A DNA stretch of 18,632 nucleotides from Roseiarcus sp043739325 (GCA_043739325.1 JAYUFK010000052.1:1-18632); one strand, 5' to 3'; counted from the stretch's first letter, positions 7,633 to 15,942 are shown. Numbers and translations are program-made. Notes: generated by a model from the letters alone, not told the origin.

Positions 7633-8592
7633 TCAATCCTCGCTGACCGCCTTGTTCGGCAGAGCGCGCTCGAAGACCTCGAATTCGCCCTCTGTGGCGT
7701 ATGACTTCTGCGTGCCGCGCCGCGTCACCGAATCGGCGGCGTAGCGCGCCGCTTTTTCCAGCGCGGCCTCCAGATCCAGGCCGGCGGCGAAATAGCGCGC
7801 GAAGCCGCCGACGAAAGCGTCGCCCGCCCCCGTCGTGTCGACAGGCGTCACTTTCACCGGCTCGATGCGCTTGAGACCGGCGGTCGTCGCGAGCAAGGCG
7901 CCGCGCCCGCCGAGCGTGACGATCACGGCCTTCATGCCCCTCGCGACGAGGCTCAGCGCCGCCTCGCCGATCTCGACGTCCGTGCACACCGGCCTGCCGG
8001 TCAGGATGGCGAGCTCGGTTTCGTTAGGAATGAAATAGCTGACGTCCCGCACCTGCTCCGGGTCGAGCTCCGGCGTCGCTGGCGCGGGGTTCAGCACGGT
8101 GCGCACGCCGTGACGCTTGCCAAAGGCGATCGTCGCGTAGACGGTCTCGAGCGGAACTTCGAGTTGCAGCAGGATCAGGTCGCAACGTTTGAGCGCTTCG
8201 CCCGCCCGCTCAACGTCGTCTGGCGAGAGGTCGGCGTTGGCGCCCTTGACGATGAGGATTGAATTTTCACCGCTCGGCTCCACCATGATCGGCGCTACGC
8301 CGCTGGAGCGGCCTGGCACCCGTCGCACATAGGTCGTGTCGATGCCGACATTCGCCAGATTGCGAATGGTGTTGTCGGCGAACATGTCGTCGCCAACGGT
8401 GGTGACCATCATCACCGATGCGCCCAGCTTGGCGGCGGCGACCGCCTGGTTGGCGCCCTTGCCGCCGTGGCCCATCTCAAAGCTCGGCGCTTCTACAGTC
8501 TCGCCCTTGACCGGCATGCGGTGAACATAAGTGACCAGATCGACCATGTTGCTGCCGACAACACCAATGCGTGGCTTGTGCAGCGGGCTCAT
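7633..8592 (-). CDS. rbsK: Ribokinase (PfkB family)
   Basis: A 319-residue ribokinase-like enzyme. IGVVGSNMVDLV opens the fold. MGHGGKGANQA (40-50) is the sugar-binding motif. VTLGGRGALL and TPVDTTGAGDAFVGGFARYF carry the ATP-binding and catalytic region, with GAGD and D258 as the likely base. It fits ribokinase better than the kinase at 6307 does. It would phosphorylate ribose or a related furanose, and its immediate neighbour is a FucU/RbsD mutarotase, a typical ribokinase partner. The ATG at 8592-8590 overlaps the DUF4432 stop as ATGA, indicating coupled translation. Longer in-frame starts upstream would overlap the DUF4432 gene and lack kinase homology. The precise sugar is uncertain. Confidence 0.9.
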   Translation of the reverse strand: MSPLHKPRIGVVGSNMVDLVTYVHRMPVKGETVEAPSFEMGHGGKGANQAVAAAKLGASVMMVTTVGDDMFADNTIRNLANVGIDTTYVRRVPGRSSGVAPIMVEPSGENSILIVKGANADLSPDDVERAGEALKRCDLILLQLEVPLETVYATIAFGKRHGVRTVLNPAPATPELDPEQVRDVSYFIPNETELAILTGRPVCTDVEIGEAALSLVARGMKAVIVTLGGRGALLATTAGLKRIEPVKVTPVDTTGAGDAFVGGFARYFAAGLDLEAALEKAARYAADSVTRRGTQKSYATEGEFEVFERALPNKAVSED

Positions 8593-9689
8593 GGATCGAG
8601 TCCTTCGATGGCGCGGGCCGCGGCGTCGGCATTTGCGGCGTCGACGTAGCCGACATGCGTTGTAAATGCGGCGGTCGCGCCCCCCGGGAGCGAGCGGACG
8701 TGGCCTTTGCGCTTCTCCGCCGAATATCCCTCGGGCTCGCAAGTTGCGGGCATGGCGAAGGCGGCGACGCGCTGGTCGCCATTGACCATCACCCAGCGGA
8801 TTGTGTGCGGCATCGTCGCTGGGTCCCAGGCGATCGCGAACGCATCGCCCTCGCGCCGCCTGAGCATGTAGCGCACGAGGCCGTCGCCGCCCGGCTTGGC
8901 GCCCTTGATGTAGAACACTTGCTCGGGATCGTAGCGGCGGGGCTCGTCGAGCCGTTCCATGCGGGCGGGATCGGCCGCGAGCTCGGCGAGCAACGCGCGA
9001 TAGTCGTCGGTCGCTGGCACGTGGCCGGGAATCGCTGTGCGCGTGACGACATGTTCGGGCGTGAAGGGCGCGCTTTGTACAATGCGCGCGCCCTCGGCGA
9101 AGGCAAAGTTAGCGTGGCACATGTACATCAGGTCCATCGGCGAAGTCGAAAGATTGTCGACCGTCATTTCGATGTCGATCGACGCCGCGTTCTCGCGCAG
9201 CACGACGCGCGGGCGCGACAGATAATGCGCGCCAAAACCCATCGCATATTCGTGCTCGCCGGTGATCGCGATCCATCGCCCCCGCTCGTCCGCGCCGCAC
9301 GCAATGCCCACGTTGTCCATCTCGGCGCAAGGCGCTTCGCCGTGGAGCGCATGCGCGTCGCCGACGCCGGGCACGCCGTTGCGCAAAATGCCGGCGTGAT
9401 AGGCGAGGCAGCCGTAAGTCTCGACAATGGTCTTGGCCGGGCGCGGCTGGCGGAACATACTTTGCATCGCCAACTCCACGCCGTCGAACGCCGCGCTCCA
9501 GATCATTTGCCCGAGATAAGGAAGCACGACGACCACGCCACGGGAGTTGGCGATCCGCACCGCCTCGACTCCGGTGTCATAGCGAAACAGGCTTGCCCGA
9601 AGGCCGCCGTACTGCGCGGCGTCTCGCTCTCTTTCACCAAAAGCCGCGCGTTGCAGCTTGAAATGGGCGACTGTACCGTCGCTGACCAT
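8589..9689 (-). CDS. DUF4432 / aldose-1-epimerase-like protein
   Basis: A 366-residue protein with the galactose-mutarotase-like beta-sandwich pattern of the DUF4432 (aldose 1-epimerase-like) family: GVEAVRIANSRGVVVVLPYLGQMIWSA near the N-terminus, CLAYHAGILRNGVP with candidate catalytic His, HGEAPCAEMDNV, and a later PMDLMYMCHANFAF segment resembling the second His motif. Members probably interconvert anomers of aldoses or act on sugar derivatives. Experimental function is known for few. It leads the minus-strand operon, with a very strong ribosome binding site (GGGGGGAAGG) before its ATG at 9689, and its stop overlaps the ribokinase start. The 132-base region to 9822 must hold divergent promoters for this operon and the importer-2 operon. 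Confidence 0.82.
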   Translation of the reverse strand: MVSDGTVAHFKLQRAAFGERERDAAQYGGLRASLFRYDTGVEAVRIANSRGVVVVLPYLGQMIWSAAFDGVELAMQSMFRQPRPAKTIVETYGCLAYHAGILRNGVPGVGDAHALHGEAPCAEMDNVGIACGADERGRWIAITGEHEYAMGFGAHYLSRPRVVLRENAASIDIEMTVDNLSTSPMDLMYMCHANFAFAEGARIVQSAPFTPEHVVTRTAIPGHVPATDDYRALLAELAADPARMERLDEPRRYDPEQVFYIKGAKPGGDGLVRYMLRRREGDAFAIAWDPATMPHTIRWVMVNGDQRVAAFAMPATCEPEGYSAEKRKGHVRSLPGGATAAFTTHVGYVDAANADAAARAIEGLDP

Positions 9690-9821
9690 GCCTTCCCCCC
9701 GATTTGGGCGGCGCGCCAGTCTTTCGTCCCGACCTGCGCCAAGACGCCTCGACGCCCGCGCCGCGCTGCACTAGTCTTTCACAAAAGCGGATGCTCGGCC
9801 AATCCGGCGCGGGGGAGAAAT
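9690..9821. promoter_or_regulatory. Divergent intergenic region with both leaders
   Basis: This 132-base segment separates the minus-strand DUF4432 operon from the plus-strand ATPase gene and must carry promoters in both directions. Ribosome binding sites are visible at both ends (GGGGGGAAGG on the minus strand, GGGGGAGA at 9811-9818 on the plus strand). TTCACAA at 9778-9784 equals the left half of the dyad at 676-697 but has no matching right half. No convincing -35/-10 pair stands out. Confidence 0.45.
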
Positions 9822-10886
9822 ATGGCTTCGGTCGATGTCGTCAATGTGCGCAAGTTTTATGGAGGTGTCGAGGTCATTCATGGCGTTTCCGTCGCCATCG
9901 CCGATGGCGAGTTCGTCACCCTGGTCGGGCCGTCGGGATGCGGCAAGTCGACTCTGCTCAGGATGATCGCCGGCCTGGAGTCGATCACCGGTGGCGACAT
10001 CATGATCGGCGGGCGCGTCGTCAACGGGCTCGCGCCCAAGGACCGCGACATCGCAATGGTGTTTCAGAACTATGCGCTCTACCCGCACAAGACCGTCGCC
10101 GAAAACATGGGCTTTGCGCTGAAGATGCGCAGCACGGCGAAGGCCGAGATCGACTCGCGCGTGCGCCGCGCCGCCGAAATCCTCGACGTGACGCCTTATC
10201 TCGCGCGGTATCCCCGCCAGCTTTCGGGCGGTCAGCGCCAAAGAGTCGCGATGGGTCGGGCGATCGTGCGCGACCCACAAGTGTTTCTGTTCGACGAACC
10301 GCTGTCAAACCTGGACGCAAAACTTCGCGTGCAAATGCGCGCCGAGATCAAGGAACTGCACCAGCGGCTGAAAACGACGACGATCTACGTCACGCACGAT
10401 CAAGTCGAAGCGATGACGATGGCCGATCGAATCGTCGTAATGCGCGACGGCATCGTCGAACAGGCCGGCCTGCCGCTCAACCTCTACGACCGGCCAGCGA
10501 CGCTGTTCGTCGCGGGATTCATCGGCTCGCCGGCGATGAACCTTCTCAAGGGCTCGATACGCGCGGACGCGGCGCCGGCCTTCGTCACCGACGACGGCGT
10601 GACGCTGCCGCTGAAATCGGCGCCGCCGGGATCGGATCGACGCCCGGCCATCTATGGCGTGCGGCCCGAGCATCTGTCGCTCGGCGGCGATGGGCTTAGG
10701 GCCGAAGTGTCGGTCATCGAACCCACAGGTTCGGAGACGCAGGTATTCGCGAAGTTGGGCGTCCAGAAAATCGTCTGCGTTCTGCGCGAACGGATAACCG
10801 CCCGACCGGGCGAGACGCTTGCGCTCTCTCCCAATCTCGACGCCGTGCATTTGTTCGACCCTCAGACCGGCGCGCGGCTGAACTAG
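9822..10886 (+). CDS. ugpC: MalK/UgpC-type sugar ABC transporter ATPase
   Basis: A 354-residue ATPase of the CUT1 sugar-importer class. Walker A GPSGCGKST (36-44), Q-loop Q82, signature LSGGQ (134-138), Walker B VFLFDE (154-159) and switch H192 are all present. The C-terminal 110 residues match the MalK-type regulatory TOBE/OB region (AIYGVRPEHLSL). It would power the two permeases at 13652 and 14749 from the cytoplasmic side. The frame is open far upstream, but the ATG at 9822, preceded by GGGGGAGA, matches the family N-terminus, so the longer reading is rejected. MalK-like ATPases can be shared between importers. The ugpC symbol reflects family convention only; a glycerol-phosphate substrate is not implied. 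Confidence 0.92.
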   Translation: MASVDVVNVRKFYGGVEVIHGVSVAIADGEFVTLVGPSGCGKSTLLRMIAGLESITGGDIMIGGRVVNGLAPKDRDIAMVFQNYALYPHKTVAENMGFALKMRSTAKAEIDSRVRRAAEILDVTPYLARYPRQLSGGQRQRVAMGRAIVRDPQVFLFDEPLSNLDAKLRVQMRAEIKELHQRLKTTTIYVTHDQVEAMTMADRIVVMRDGIVEQAGLPLNLYDRPATLFVAGFIGSPAMNLLKGSIRADAAPAFVTDDGVTLPLKSAPPGSDRRPAIYGVRPEHLSLGGDGLRAEVSVIEPTGSETQVFAKLGVQKIVCVLRERITARPGETLALSPNLDAVHLFDPQTGARLN

Positions 10887-10926
10887 GGCGGCAAACGGGT
10901 CGCCGCGAACCTGCGAGGGGCGCTCC

Positions 10927-11694
10927 ATGCGGTACGAAATGATGTTGCCGCACCAGATCAGGACGGCGATCGCGCACCGATGGCCGGTCGTGCTGCCGCT
11001 GGGCGTTCTCGAATATCACGGCGAGCACTTGCCGGTCGGCATGGACACGCTCGCGGTCATCGGCGTGCTCGACATCCTGGAGAAGGAGCGCGACCTCGTC
11101 ATTCTGCCGCCGTTCCATTATGGCGCGGCGAGCTACGCGGTCGCGCCGCCGGAAGGCTCCGGTTCGCTACATGTCGACGCGGAGGCGATTCTGCCCTTCG
11201 CCAAGGCGATGTTCTTGGGCCTGCTGCGCATCGGCTTTCGCAACATCCATGTCGTGATCCATCACCAGACGGAGAATTTCGCCGCGGGAATGCCGACTGA
11301 CCTGTCGTTCAAGTTCGCGGCGCGCCAAGCGATCTTCGCCTTTCTGGAGAAGGAGCGTGGCGAGGGATGGTGGGGATCGGAGACGATGGCGGAATATTAC
11401 GCGAAGCAATCGGCTGGCGAGGACCCGTTCAAGTGGATCAAGGCGCATCCCTTGATGGCTGCGGCCAAGATGGACGGCTATCCGTTCGACCATGCCGGCG
11501 AAGGCGAGACGTCGCTGATGATGGACTTGTTTCCCAATGCCGTCGACTTATCCAAATTGACGGGGGATAAATGGTATACGAGATCCGCCAAGAATGCCTC
11601 GGCGACGTCGGGAGCGCGCGGACGCGAGGCCATTCTCGCGCATTTGCGCACAGCGCTGGGCGAATTTGGCGCTCCGTCGCCGCAATCCGTTTGA
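10927..11694 (+). CDS. Creatininase-family (creatinine amidohydrolase-like) enzyme
   Basis: A 255-residue metal-dependent hydrolase-like protein. LPLGVLEYHGEHLPVGMDT carries the first three expected metal ligands (E29, H31, D40). The region that normally reads NGHxxN or GHYEN is IHHQTEN here (H112/H113, E116), so the His-to-Glu spacing differs from classical creatininase. GEGETSLMMDL may provide a further acidic residue. The family includes amidohydrolases and lactone- or formamide-cleaving enzymes. Here the gene sits between the ATPase and binding-protein genes of a sugar importer, which suggests a role in opening or deacylating an imported sugar derivative rather than creatinine use. That is inference. 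GAGGGG precedes the ATG. Confidence 0.82.
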   Translation: MRYEMMLPHQIRTAIAHRWPVVLPLGVLEYHGEHLPVGMDTLAVIGVLDILEKERDLVILPPFHYGAASYAVAPPEGSGSLHVDAEAILPFAKAMFLGLLRIGFRNIHVVIHHQTENFAAGMPTDLSFKFAARQAIFAFLEKERGEGWWGSETMAEYYAKQSAGEDPFKWIKAHPLMAAAKMDGYPFDHAGEGETSLMMDLFPNAVDLSKLTGDKWYTRSAKNASATSGARGREAILAHLRTALGEFGAPSPQSV

Positions 11695-11719
11695 CTCGCG
11701 TCAATGCCTTCGCTTAGAC

Positions 11720-11747
11720 TTTACAAATTCTCATATTTTCGTGATGC
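11720..11747 (+). promoter_or_regulatory. Second copy of the operator-like sequence, upstream of the importer-2 binding-protein gene
   Basis: TTTACAA at 11720-11726 and TCGTGA at 11739-11744 keep the spacing seen at 670-694 exactly. 19 of 25 ungapped positions agree. The right half TCGTGA is conserved, while the left half is weaker (TTCTC instead of TTCAC). It is the only AT-rich patch in the 176-base gap between the creatininase-like gene and the binding-protein gene, about 125 bases before the latter's ATG, so it probably marks an internal promoter. A common regulator is inferred. Confidence 0.45.
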
Positions 11748-11870
11748 GAGACGCAAAATCGAAGGGATGGGAGAAGAAAGCCTTGGCGATATCGGCGCTC
11801 GAAGTGCGCCGGACGCGGGGCTTGGGAGAGAAGCCGAACCCAAGATAAATCTGACCGGGAGGGTCGCGAC

Positions 11871-13526
11871 ATGCGCGTTCAAGTATACGAACAATTGATG
11901 GCGATGCAGGCAAGCCGCCGACAAGTGTTGCAGGGGGCGGTCGGCGCCGGCGCGATCGCCGCAAGCGCATCGCTCGGACTTTCGAGCACTCCCGCTTTCG
12001 CCGCCGACAGCGTCGTCGCGCAAATCATGAAAATCCCGGGGGCCGGCAATGGATCGCCGACCGACGCGGATTGGCAGAAAGTCGGCGAACTCTGCCTCGG
12101 ACCGACCAAGGCCATTGTCCAGCCCGGCGAGTTCAAGGGCGTCGAATTCTCGTTCATGGGCCTCAACAACCAGAACCTGCATAATTTCCTGTTTCGTGGA
12201 TTCCTGACGCCGTGGGAGGCCTATACCGGCGCCAAGATCAAATGGATCGACCTCGCTCAGGCCGACTACAACGCGCGCCTGCAACAATCGATCGCCACCG
12301 GAACCGTCGACTTCGACATCATCGAAATGGGCGCGCCGTTCGAAGGCGACATGGGCGCCAAGGACCTCCTCTCGGAAATGCCCGACTGGGTGAAGAAGCA
12401 GGTCGAATTCGACGACATCGTCGATTACCTCAAGCCGCCAGTCGGAACCTGGGCGGGCAAGATCCATCGGACCTGCATCGACAGCGACTGCCACACGTTG
12501 AACATCCGCACCGACGTGTTCTCCGACCCGGACCTCGCCAAGCAGTGGAAGGATTCCGGCGGCAAAGGCGATTGGGGCGTGCCGAAAACCTGGCAGCAGG
12601 TGCAGGCCGTCACCAAGTTCCTGAAAGGCAAGAAGTTCAAAGGCAAGGATGTCTTCGGCTTCCTTGACCAGCCCAAGCCGTGGGGCGGGTTCCAGTTCTA
12701 TTTCACCGCCAGCCGGGCGACGGCCTACGCGAAATATCCAGGCGAAAAGAACTGGCTGTTCGACGAGAACATGAAGCCGCTCGTCAACAACCCGGCATGG
12801 GTGCGCGCGATCCAGGATATCGTCGACGCCCTGCCCAACGAACCGGCCGATCAGATCAACGCTGATCCCGGGACGACCGCGTTCCAGCAATTCCTGACGG
12901 GCACCGGTTCGCTGCTCGAATGGTGGGGCGACATCGGCACCGTGGCCAAGACCAGCGACACCGCGACGATCGGCGACGTCCTCGATTTCGACATCCTGCC
13001 AGGCTCGGACGACGTCTACAACTTCCGCAAGGGCGCGTGGGAGAAGCTCGCCAGCGGGCCGAACCAGGCGCCCAACATGGCGTATTTGGGCTGGGGCATC
13101 TATGTGATGAAGACCGTCGACGCCGATCCCAAACGCCAGAAGGCGGCGTGGAGCGCCGCGGCGCATCTGGGCGGCAAGGACTTGTCGATGTGGACATCGG
13201 CCTATCCGTCGGGCTTCCAGCCCTATCGCAAGAGCCACGCCAACCTCGATCTGTGGGCTCTGGCCGGCTACGACAAGAAATACATCGGCTCGTACATGAA
13301 CTCGCAGTCGACCTCCTACAACCACCCGAACTCGGCGATCGAGCCGCGTATCCCGGGAATTTTCCAATATTACAGCATCGCGGAAGACGAGTTGCAGAAA
13401 GTTTTCGCCGGCAAGGAGAGCGCTCAGCAAGGGGCCGACAATGTCGCCGCAGCCTGGGAAAAGCTGACCGACAAACTCGGTCGCGAAAACCAGGTCAAGT
13501 ACTATCGCATCTCCATGGGCATTTGA
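11871..13526 (+). CDS. Extracellular sugar-binding protein of importer 2, Tat-exported
   Basis: A 551-residue binding protein of the CUT1 (family 1 extracellular solute-binding) type. It has a twin-arginine signal: SRRQVLQ at 15-21, a hydrophobic stretch to about 38, and cleavage after AFA near residue 44. Export in folded form to the periplasm is therefore expected. The mature protein has the pattern of large carbohydrate-binding proteins (TPWEAYTGAKIKWIDLAQADYNARL, then FDIIEMGAPFEGDMGAKDLL, TWQQVQAVTKFLKGKKF, and a W/Y-rich C-terminal lobe). The ATG at 11871 is preceded by GGGAGGG with 7-base spacing. A later in-frame ATG at 11898 would still keep the Tat motif. It is followed by a strong hairpin before the permease genes. 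The size is large for the family; the sugar is unknown. Confidence 0.88.
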   Translation: MRVQVYEQLMAMQASRRQVLQGAVGAGAIAASASLGLSSTPAFAADSVVAQIMKIPGAGNGSPTDADWQKVGELCLGPTKAIVQPGEFKGVEFSFMGLNNQNLHNFLFRGFLTPWEAYTGAKIKWIDLAQADYNARLQQSIATGTVDFDIIEMGAPFEGDMGAKDLLSEMPDWVKKQVEFDDIVDYLKPPVGTWAGKIHRTCIDSDCHTLNIRTDVFSDPDLAKQWKDSGGKGDWGVPKTWQQVQAVTKFLKGKKFKGKDVFGFLDQPKPWGGFQFYFTASRATAYAKYPGEKNWLFDENMKPLVNNPAWVRAIQDIVDALPNEPADQINADPGTTAFQQFLTGTGSLLEWWGDIGTVAKTSDTATIGDVLDFDILPGSDDVYNFRKGAWEKLASGPNQAPNMAYLGWGIYVMKTVDADPKRQKAAWSAAAHLGGKDLSMWTSAYPSGFQPYRKSHANLDLWALAGYDKKYIGSYMNSQSTSYNHPNSAIEPRIPGIFQYYSIAEDELQKVFAGKESAQQGADNVAAAWEKLTDKLGRENQVKYYRISMGI

Positions 13527-13560
13527 GCGGAGAGGCGATTCAAGGGCGTGATTGAAAATT

Positions 13561-13589
13561 CCCCGCGTCGTGCGGCCCACGGCGCGGGG
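13561..13589 (+). terminator. Strong intercistronic hairpin between binding-protein and permease genes
   Basis: CCCCGCG (13561-13567) pairs with CGCGGGG (13583-13589). A U-G pair at 68/82 and CGTG/CACG (13569-13572/13578-13581) extend this to a 12-pair stem with a 5-base loop. There is no T run after it, so it fits an RNA-stabilising or processing structure protecting the binding-protein message better than a full terminator. It sits 34 bases after the binding-protein stop. Confidence 0.6.
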
Positions 13590-13651
13590 CAGCGTTGAGG
13601 CCAAAAGAAAATGGCGGGCGAACGCGCAACCGCCTTTGCAGCTAGGGCGGG

Positions 13652-14752
13652 ATGGTGAGCGGCGCAACTTTAGAAACGGCGCGTGCAGAGCAAGCGTCCC
13701 GCGACATTTCGATCGGTCGGACGGTGTTCTGGCTCGCGACCCTGGCCTTTGCACTTGTCGCCGGCGCCCAGGTCGCCAACGCGGTCGGCGCGGTCGCGAT
13801 CGGCTTCGCCAACTGGCGTCCCACCCTTTATGCCTTCGCGGTCTGGGGCGTCGCCTTGGGCGTGAGCCAGGTTCTCGTGCTCGGAGAGGTCGGTCAGCAG
13901 CGACTGTTCGTGCTGCCGGCCTTGCTGTTCACCGGCGCGATGGTGATTTTCCCGACATTCTTCGGCCTCTACATCGCCTTCACCGACTGGAACCTGAACG
14001 CCCAGTCGGGCCATCACTTCAACGGGCTCGACAATCTCAGCACTTTGATCGGCGATTCCTATTTCTGGAACGCCCTTGGCAACATGGCGTTTTATGTCTG
14101 CACTGTGCTCGCGCAATATGTGATTGCGTTCGGCCTGGCGCTGCTGCTCAACGCCGAAATTCGCGCGCGCAAGTTTTTCCGCGTCGCGTTTCTCCTGCCT
14201 TTCATGCTCAGCCCCGTCGCGGTGAGCTGGATGATCGGCAAGTCCATCATGGAAAACCGTTTTGGACCGCTGGCGACCTTCGCCCGCTTCTTAGGGTGGG
14301 AGGACCCGGCCTTCTTCACTTCGCCCTGGGTCGCGCGCACCAGCATCGCGGTCATGGACAGCTGGGTCTGGATTCCCTTCATCGTCATCTTGCTGCTCGC
14401 CGGGCTGCAGGCGTTGCCGACCGAAGTGAAGGAAGCGGCCAAGGTCGACGGCGCGAATCATTGGCAGACTTTCTGGGAGATCACGTTCCCGCTGATGTTG
14501 CCGGTCAGCCTCACCGCGGTGGTGTTGCGCATCATTTTCGAATTGAAGCTCGCTGACATCGTCATCAATGTCACGGCGGGCGGGCCCGGCGGCGCCACCG
14601 ACACGATTTCGAGCTTCGTCTATCGCGAATACCGCGACCGCTCGAACGTCGGCTACGCCACGATGATCGCCGAAGTCTATCTTGTCATCATCATCGTTTT
14701 CATCAGCTTGCTTTTGAAATTGGTGAGTGGCCGCATGCGGAGGATGACATGA
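13652..14752 (+). CDS. Sugar ABC transporter permease (MalF/UgpA type)
   Basis: A 366-residue inner-membrane protein with about eight hydrophobic segments. Two extra ones near the N-terminus (about 24-50 and 60-78) precede the usual six-segment core that starts around LFVLPALLFTGAMVIFPTFFGLYIAF. The EAA loop that docks on the ATPase reads EVKEAAKVDGANHWQTFW (258-275) and is followed by ITFPLMLP. This is the MalF-like partner of the importer-2 complex. Its start is taken at ATG 13652, with GGGCGGG just before it and GTG at 13655 as a less likely alternative. It ends in an ATGA overlap with the next permease. Intact. Confidence 0.9.
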   Translation: MVSGATLETARAEQASRDISIGRTVFWLATLAFALVAGAQVANAVGAVAIGFANWRPTLYAFAVWGVALGVSQVLVLGEVGQQRLFVLPALLFTGAMVIFPTFFGLYIAFTDWNLNAQSGHHFNGLDNLSTLIGDSYFWNALGNMAFYVCTVLAQYVIAFGLALLLNAEIRARKFFRVAFLLPFMLSPVAVSWMIGKSIMENRFGPLATFARFLGWEDPAFFTSPWVARTSIAVMDSWVWIPFIVILLLAGLQALPTEVKEAAKVDGANHWQTFWEITFPLMLPVSLTAVVLRIIFELKLADIVINVTAGGPGGATDTISSFVYREYRDRSNVGYATMIAEVYLVIIIVFISLLLKLVSGRMRRMT

Positions 14753-15672
14753 CGCTCGAAGCCGCCGCGAAGCCGCCTTTTTCCGATAGCGCCGGGCGCG
14801 CGCTGGCCCGGGTCGGCGGGCGAATCCTCATTTACAGCGCGCTGGCGATCTGGACCTTCATCGCGCTGTTTCCACTGTACTGGACCCTTTCGACTTCGTT
14901 CAAGCTCGGCAAGGACGTCACGCAGGGCCATCTCGTCCCGTGGTTCGATTTCACACCAAGCTGGAAGGGATTCCAGTCGCTGGGGCTCTCGCCGGACACA
15001 CTCTTCGCGATCTCGAATGTGCGCGAGGAATTCCTCAACAAATTTGTCAATAGCATGATCGCCTCGATCGGCGCGGGGTCACTGGCCGTCGTGATCGGCT
15101 CTCTCGCCGCCTATGGACTGAGCCGCTTCGACTACAAGCTTGGTCGGTGGCGCAACCAGGACATTTCCTTCTTCTTCCTTTCGCAACTGATCCTGCCGCC
15201 GGTGGTTCTGGCGATGCCGTTCCTCATTCTCTACAAGGAGCTGGCGCTTCTAGACACGCGCATCGGCCTCGTGCTGGTCTACACGCTGATGGTGCTGCCG
15301 ATCGTGATCTGGGTGATGCGCGACCAGTTCGACACGATCCCGAACGAAATGGAGCAGGCCGCGCTGGTCGACGGCTGCTCGATCTGGGGCGCGTTCTTCC
15401 GCATCGTCCTGCCGATCGCGCTGCCCGGCATGGTGGCGGCCTTCATCCTCTCGCTGGTGTTGTGCTGGAACGAGTATTTCTTCGCGTCCCTACTCACGGG
15501 CTTCGACGCGCAGACCTTGCCGGTGATGGTGGCGAGCCAGACTGGTTCGCAGGGCATCAACTGGTGGACCATGGCGGCGCTTGCGACCGCGGCGATCGCG
15601 CCGCTGGTGCTGATCGGAATCTTCTTGGAACGCTACATCGTGATGGGCCTGACGGCGGGCTCGGGCAAATAG
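14749..15672 (+). CDS. Sugar ABC transporter permease (MalG/UgpE type)
   Basis: A 307-residue inner-membrane protein, the second permease of importer 2. Six membrane segments are visible, starting at ILIYSALAIWTFIALFPLYW and followed by a periplasmic loop. The ATPase-docking loop reads NEMEQAALVDGCSIWGAF (199-216), an EAA-type motif with Q in place of the first A, followed by RIVLPIALPG. GGAGGA lies just ahead of the ATG, which overlaps the previous stop. The gene looks intact, and so importer 2 has all its parts: ATPase, binding protein and both permeases. A short GCGCC/GGCGC hairpin (15672-15685) begins at the stop codon. Confidence 0.9.
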   Translation: MTLEAAAKPPFSDSAGRALARVGGRILIYSALAIWTFIALFPLYWTLSTSFKLGKDVTQGHLVPWFDFTPSWKGFQSLGLSPDTLFAISNVREEFLNKFVNSMIASIGAGSLAVVIGSLAAYGLSRFDYKLGRWRNQDISFFFLSQLILPPVVLAMPFLILYKELALLDTRIGLVLVYTLMVLPIVIWVMRDQFDTIPNEMEQAALVDGCSIWGAFFRIVLPIALPGMVAAFILSLVLCWNEYFFASLLTGFDAQTLPVMVASQTGSQGINWWTMAALATAAIAPLVLIGIFLERYIVMGLTAGSGK

Positions 15673-15717
15673 CGCCTTGCGGCGCGCGAGGAGCTCTCAC
15701 CGTTCACCGGCAATTTC

Positions 15718-15942
15718 GTGCGCGTGTTCGGCGCCCGCAAGCCCGTCATCGCAATGGTGCATGTTGGGGCCTTGCTGGGCGCGCCGCTGTATGACGCCGC
15801 CGGTGGACTCGCGGCGCTCGTCGAGGGCGCAACGAAAGACCTGCGGGCGTTGCAGACGGCTGGCTTCGACACCGTCGTGTTCGGCAACGAAAACGATCGG
15901 CAGCACGAACCGAAAGTGGACACCGCCTCCTCCGCCGCGTCA
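15718..15942 (+). pseudogene. BtpA/SgcQ-family gene, truncated to its N-terminal quarter
   Basis: Only about 75 residues resemble the BtpA/SgcQ TIM-barrel family (normally about 260-280 residues): VFGARKPVIAMVHVGALLGAPLYD, then ALQTAGFDTVVFGNENDR. Similarity fades after VDTASSAAS near 15942, although the frame stays open to 16224. The usual start is unclear. Family-like sequence extends upstream of GTG 15718 to about 15694 (SPFTGNF), and the ribosome binding site GAGGAG at 15688-15693 has no start codon at proper distance, so the original start may also be mutated. The gene sits 45 bases after the importer-2 permease and was probably the last gene of that operon. BtpA-family proteins are of poorly known biochemical function. 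This copy cannot make a complete barrel. Confidence 0.7.

Noticed and set aside
8571..9821. Long in-frame N-terminal extension of the plus-strand ATPase.
   Set aside because: It is the antisense of the DUF4432 gene. The ATG at 9822 has a good ribosome binding site and matches the MalK-family N-terminus.
11721..13754. A 677-codon minus-strand open frame opposite the binding-protein gene.
   Set aside because: It is antisense to a clear Tat-exported binding protein. The composition is typical of GC-rich shadow frames and no domain is recognisable.
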